Assembly: GCA_002067405.1 (NCBI GenBank)
Contig: MVRP01000259.1
Span: 1 to 5,173, forward strand
DNA: 5,173 nt
Reading direction: 5' to 3'
Origin: Syntrophorhabdaceae bacterium PtaU1.Bin034
GTDB taxonomy: Bacteria; Desulfobacterota_G; Syntrophorhabdia; Syntrophorhabdales; WCHB1-27
Numbering within the stretch: the stretch's first letter is position 1; each line of letters starts with the position of its first letter. Shown in pieces: positions 4,909 through 5,173 of the stretch. The position numbers and the translations under genes were made by a program. Under the pieces are notes generated by a model that saw only the letters and a program-made list of their open reading frames with translations, was not told where the DNA came from and did no database searches.

Positions 4909-5141
4909 GCGAAGGCAGCGCAGTAAAGAACGAGGGCGGACAGCGGGCTCAGCTTGTGCCGGCCCCACGGATCGATCCATCCGAAAGGGATCGGCCTTTA
5001 GTCGAAAGAGCCGAAACAATCGGTGGATTTATGTTGGCAATCAGCTTTTTTGACTCGGGTATTTCCGGGTTTTTAGCCAAGAATTACCAGGCATCGACAT
5101 AGGAAACCGGCTGCAAAAACGAATTCCCGCACCTTCAAGAC
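4909..5141. other. Non-coding spacer between the CRISPR repeat and the small gene
   Basis: I find no supported gene in these 233 nt. A plus-strand open frame (4893-5102) starts with TTG inside the opposite-strand promoter, has no Shine-Dalgarno and no recognisable protein features. The only structure seen is an interrupted dyad at 4973-4993, CGATCC and GGATCG around 9 nt, next to the palindrome GGATCGATCC (4969-4978). No further CRISPR repeat or degenerate copy is visible one spacer length to the left of 5142. Confidence 0.5.
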
Positions 5142-5173
5142 GTTTCAATCCACGCGCCCGCGAGGGGCGCGAC
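5142..5173 (-). CRISPR. Single subtype I-C-like CRISPR repeat at the window edge, probably the leader-distal end of an array
   Basis: The last 32 bases form a complete repeat. Read on the minus strand it starts GTCGCGCCCC and ends GTGGATTGAAAC, the classic form of subtype I-C repeats, whose 3' end supplies the crRNA 5' handle. Internally CGCGCCC (5171-5165) pairs with GGGCGCG (5159-5153) over 7 bp around a CTCGC loop, the stem-loop expected for Cas5d processing in I-C systems. With this orientation the array is transcribed leftward, so its leader and newest spacers would lie to the right, outside the window, and this is the terminal repeat. Only one copy is visible and no cas gene is in the window, so the array itself is inferred. 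Confidence 0.8.

Noticed and set aside
4893..5102. 69-codon plus-strand open frame next to the CRISPR repeat
   Set aside because: TTG start inside the opposite-strand promoter, no ribosome binding site, no recognisable protein features.
5070..5106. Possible second CRISPR repeat one spacer length left of 5142
   Set aside because: The sequence there shows no match to the GTTTCAATCC end or to the GC-rich stem.

Overview
The window comes from a diderm (Gram-negative-type) bacterium. Almost all of it is a complete five-gene operon for the Mla phospholipid-trafficking pathway between the inner and outer membranes, read on the minus strand in the order mlaE-mlaF-mlaD-mlaC-mlaA. The gene order with mlaA at the end of the operon, the lack of mlaB, the moderate-to-high GC content and the GC-rich subtype I-C-like CRISPR repeat at the right edge suit a deltaproteobacterial (Desulfobacterota) or Nitrospirota-like lineage. 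That placement is an inference; nothing here fixes the taxon.

Layout from right to left, which is the direction of transcription. At 5142-5173 there is one 32-nt CRISPR repeat, oriented so that the array would be transcribed leftward. It would then be the leader-distal, terminal repeat of an array lying outside the window. Next is a small monocistronic gene (4639-4848) for a 69-residue helical protein with a CxxC motif. It has its own consensus-like promoter (TTGACA-N17-TACTTT), a strong Shine-Dalgarno and an intrinsic terminator. A roughly 270-nt structured leader (4315-4587) precedes mlaE. The mla genes are tightly packed: three of the four junctions are 4-nt overlaps (GTGA, ATGA, ATGA), and mlaF starts about 8 nt after the mlaE stop. 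After mlaA come two terminator-like hairpins, and then the first 16 codons of another minus-strand gene that runs off the left edge.

How the genes work together, from knowledge of the E. coli Mla system: MlaE (permease) and MlaF (ATPase) form the inner-membrane ABC transporter. MlaD is its membrane-anchored MCE ring, MlaC is the periplasmic lipid carrier, and MlaA is the outer-membrane component that gives access to outer-leaflet phospholipids.

The most notable observation is that MlaF is about 150 residues longer than E. coli MlaF. The extension, residues ~249-416, looks like a complete but degenerate GGDEF (diguanylate-cyclase-fold) domain, with SKGEI where GGDEF would be. No mlaB (STAS-domain regulator of MlaF) is present. 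A GGDEF-derived domain may therefore be a built-in regulatory or assembly module of the transporter. This is an inference that structure prediction and a homologue survey could test.
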